From Deltaproteobacteria bacterium (GTDB lineage: Bacteria > Desulfobacterota_B > Binatia > UBA9968): a stretch of 7,693 nucleotides of DNA. A model generated the notes under the pieces. It had not been told where the DNA came from and ran no database searches. It was given only the letters and a program-made list of their open reading frames with translations. Positions 5,841 to 7,693 of this stretch are shown piece after piece (position 1 is the stretch's first letter; each line of letters begins with the position of its first letter). The stretch lies in the NCBI GenBank assembly GCA_027297485.1, contig JAPUHZ010000097.1:1-7693 (forward strand), in the 5' to 3' direction. The position numbers were made by a program, and so were the translations under genes.

Positions 5841-6035
5841 AAGGACCTAAGCTTCAGCAGGGAATAGGTCGAAAAACTTCTCCCCTGGAAAAACTCCGGC
5901 TTCAACGTCCACGATCAGGTCAAAATCCAAAGTTGGGCCAAACCCGACCGCGAGAGTCTGGCCCAGTATATCCTTCGACCCCCCTTCTCCCAGCAAAAGA
6001 TGACATACCGGAAAGAAAGCCAGACCGTGCTTTAG
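5841..6035 (+). pseudogene. IS91-like (Y2) transposase remnant
   Basis: From just after the cupin stop, one frame reads KDLSFSRE, TAG (5865-5867), VEKLLPWKNSGFNVHDQVKI, QSWAKPDRESLAQYILRPPF, SQQKMTYRKESQTVL, then TAG (6033-6035). This resembles the middle of IS91-type Y2 transposases: LL.WRHSGFNVH...., then a LARYIIR.PFSQERMTY block before an IYRSK motif. The N-terminal HUH region and the C-terminal tyrosine region are missing, and at least one stop interrupts the fragment. It is a leftover of an old insertion; no ends of the element are identifiable. The family call rests on remembered pattern and should be taken as probable. Confidence 0.55.
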
Positions 6036-6287
6036 CCCTGCAATTGCTTCCCATGAGACTCAATTAAAGCGTCGTTTAATTGCGTCCTGCAAGGAAATAT
6101 CCTCCTAGGCACTCGAAATCAGGCACAAATCGCTGGTAAACCTCCTTGCCGTTCAGAGGATCCCAAACGATCCCAAAATATGGGGTCTCCTAATGCTTGA
6201 CTAGATCAAGGGGAATGGAGGAAAATGGTTGGGTTAACATTCTTCCAGCATTAATTAGGTTGATGCCTTAGTGTCCGCCAACAGCAT
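6036..6287. other. Gene-free stretch before the adenylation gene
   Basis: No complete gene is visible. It holds the hairpin at 6061-6082, a CTTGA/TCAAG hairpin near 6196-6210, the direct repeat GATCCCAAA (around 6160 and 6170) and, on the minus strand, an open frame of 37 codons without a start (6076-6189). No clear promoter for the gene at 6288 could be picked; ATTAAT at 6250-6255 is the only -10-like sequence. Confidence 0.5.
6061..6082. repeat. Perfect 8-bp hairpin
   Basis: CAATTAAA (6061-6068) pairs completely with TTTAATTG (6075-6082) around the loop GCGTCG. It lies 25 nt beyond the transposase remnant. No T-tract follows; it may be a transcript end, part of the lost element's border or chance. 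Confidence 0.45.
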
Positions 6288-7693
6288 ATGACCAATATTT
6301 CCACTGCTAATTCTGAACTTCCACCGAAGCAGCGGGCGATCCAGGACAAATGTTTTCATCCGACGGGGAGGTTCGTTGAGTTCCCCAAGGAGGATGTCGA
6401 GATATCGATTCCGGCGCGGTTTGAGAAGATCGTGCGCATGTATCCTGATCGGATTGCGATTAAGATGGGGGATCGTGCCTTAGCGTATGACGAATTGAAC
6501 CGGATCGCCAACCGCATTGCACACGCAATTCTTAAAAAACACGTGCCAGACAAGGAGCTGATCGCTTTGCTATTTGAAGATAGCATCGACGGCATTGCCG
6601 CGATTCTTGGTGCCTTAAAAGCTGGCAAGTTTTACGTCGCTTTGGATCCATCGTGGCCACCCAAAAAAATGACTTATGTGTTAGAAGACTCTAGCGTAGC
6701 TTTGATTTTGACCAACGACCATCATTTTGAACGTGCCCAGAGACTATCTAATAATAATCGTCCGTCGCTCAACACGGCGGCAATTGATGATTCAGTCTCT
6801 TCTGAAAATCTTCGTGTTACTATCTTGCCAGATGATAAAACATCGATCATCTACACTTCAGGCTCTACGGGTGAACCTAAAGGCGTTGTTGAAACAAATC
6901 GTGGCCGACTGCACAACATAATGGCTTTGACCAACGAGGCTCACATCTGTTCCGATGACAAATTGAGCTTGATACATTCGATCCATTTTGCCACAGGGAG
7001 AGCTCAACTTTTCATATCTCTCCTAAATGGAGCCTCTCTTTTTCCATTCGATATTAAGTCTGTTGGTATCGATCGCATGGCACAATGGATTAGGAACGAA
7101 GAGATCACAATCCTGCATCTCCCTCCGGCTGTTTTTCGTCAGCTTGCAGCTTCATACTCTAGTCGAGAAATGCTTCGCTCTGTTCGGATAATTCATCTAT
7201 CAGGGGAACCAATCTCTCAAGCGGACTTTGATCTGTACAAACACAAGTTTTCCGACGGAACATATTTTGCCTTTCATATGGGCTCAACAGAAGCATATGC
7301 CATCTGTTCTGCGGTCGTGGATCGGACCTTTTCCTTTCCAAAGGAAGGCACTCTTGCCGGTTATCCTATTCCAGATAAAGGAGTTCTTATCCTCGATGAT
7401 AATGGTCGAGACGTTGCTCCAGGTGAAGTTGGCGAAATCGCGGTTAAGAGCCGTTATTTGGCGGCGGGCTATTGGGGGCAGCCGGAACTAACTAAGACTA
7501 AATTCTTATTAGATCCAGCTGGTAGCAATGAAAATGTTTATCTGACTGGTGACCTTGGGAGGAAATTGCCGGATGGGTTTATAATTCATTTGGGTCGCAA
7601 GGACTTCATGGTCAAAATTAGAGGGTACCGAGTAGAACCGGGCGAGATCGAGAGGTCATTGCTAACCCATCCAGAAGTCAAGAACGCGGCGGT
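6288..7693 (+). CDS. NRPS-like AMP-binding adenylation protein, 3' end outside window
   Basis: The frame is open for 468 codons from ATG 6288 to the window edge. It encodes an ANL-superfamily adenylation domain that activates a carboxylic acid as acyl-AMP. Core motifs: A2 LKAGKFYVALDPSWP, A3 IIYTSGSTGEPKG at 187-199 (P-loop), A5 MGSTE at 331-335, A7 YLTGD at 418-422, and A8 GRKDFMVKIRGYRVEPGEIE at 436-455. The A2 and A8 wording is of the amino-acid-activating (NRPS) type rather than acyl-CoA synthetase. At the A4 position, where NRPS domains have FDxS with an Asp holding the amino group, this protein has F234-A235-T236-G237, so the substrate may not be a standard alpha-amino acid. The A10 lysine and any carrier domain lie beyond the edge. 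There is no clear ribosome site; an in-frame stop at 6261 limits the start. Codons are visibly more A/T-rich than in the genes to the left, suggesting transfer. Confidence 0.9.
   Translation, partial: MTNISTANSELPPKQRAIQDKCFHPTGRFVEFPKEDVEISIPARFEKIVRMYPDRIAIKMGDRALAYDELNRIANRIAHAILKKHVPDKELIALLFEDSIDGIAAILGALKAGKFYVALDPSWPPKKMTYVLEDSSVALILTNDHHFERAQRLSNNNRPSLNTAAIDDSVSSENLRVTILPDDKTSIIYTSGSTGEPKGVVETNRGRLHNIMALTNEAHICSDDKLSLIHSIHFATGRAQLFISLLNGASLFPFDIKSVGIDRMAQWIRNEEITILHLPPAVFRQLAASYSSREMLRSVRIIHLSGEPISQADFDLYKHKFSDGTYFAFHMGSTEAYAICSAVVDRTFSFPKEGTLAGYPIPDKGVLILDDNGRDVAPGEVGEIAVKSRYLAAGYWGQPELTKTKFLLDPAGSNENVYLTGDLGRKLPDGFIIHLGRKDFMVKIRGYRVEPGEIERSLLTHPEVKNAA

Noticed and set aside
5837..6067. 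76-codon plus-strand frame after the cupin gene
   Set aside because: It is a shadow: the transposase-like residues are in a different frame over the same bases.

Overview
The window looks like a chromosomal piece from a mid-GC environmental bacterium. A selenoprotein gene, a DUF6883/DUF4926 gene pair and a cytosolic DUF885 protein would suit a Desulfobacterota (deltaproteobacterial) or similar subsurface lineage. This placement is inferred from gene content only. The window opens inside one gene remnant and closes inside an adenylation-domain gene.

Layout. (1) 1-424, minus: two overlapping, decayed small genes of the DUF6883 and DUF4926 families, both carrying in-frame stops. (2) 425-987: no gene, but a long imperfect inverted repeat (663-781), a 14-bp palindrome and a hairpin just past the next gene's stop. 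(3) 988-3574, minus: a DUF885 metallopeptidase-like gene followed by nfo (endonuclease IV). They are separated by two facing arrays of a 9-nt repeat (TTRAAC units, then GTTCAA units). (4) 3675-5209, plus: a tight cluster of an EVE-domain gene, a SAM-dependent methyltransferase gene and a small AhpD-like gene whose redox motif reads Cys-Glu-Pro-UGA. (5) 5313-5389: tRNA-Val(CAC), followed 22 nt later by a secreted cupin gene. (6) 5841-6287: a remnant of an IS91-like (Y2) transposase and an empty stretch. (7) 6288-7693, plus: an NRPS-like AMP-binding adenylation gene, more A+T-rich than its neighbours and cut by the window edge.

The most notable item is the AhpD-like gene. The UGA at 5063-5065 sits exactly where the second cysteine of the CxxC motif belongs. 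The frame continues for 47 further codons of family-like sequence, and a SECIS-like stem-loop begins 11 nt after the UGA, its apical loop 17 nt after it. It is best read as a selenoprotein (CxxU) that ordinary gene callers would truncate. The region from tRNA-Val to the right edge has the look of an accessory segment, but no attachment-site repeat is visible in the window.
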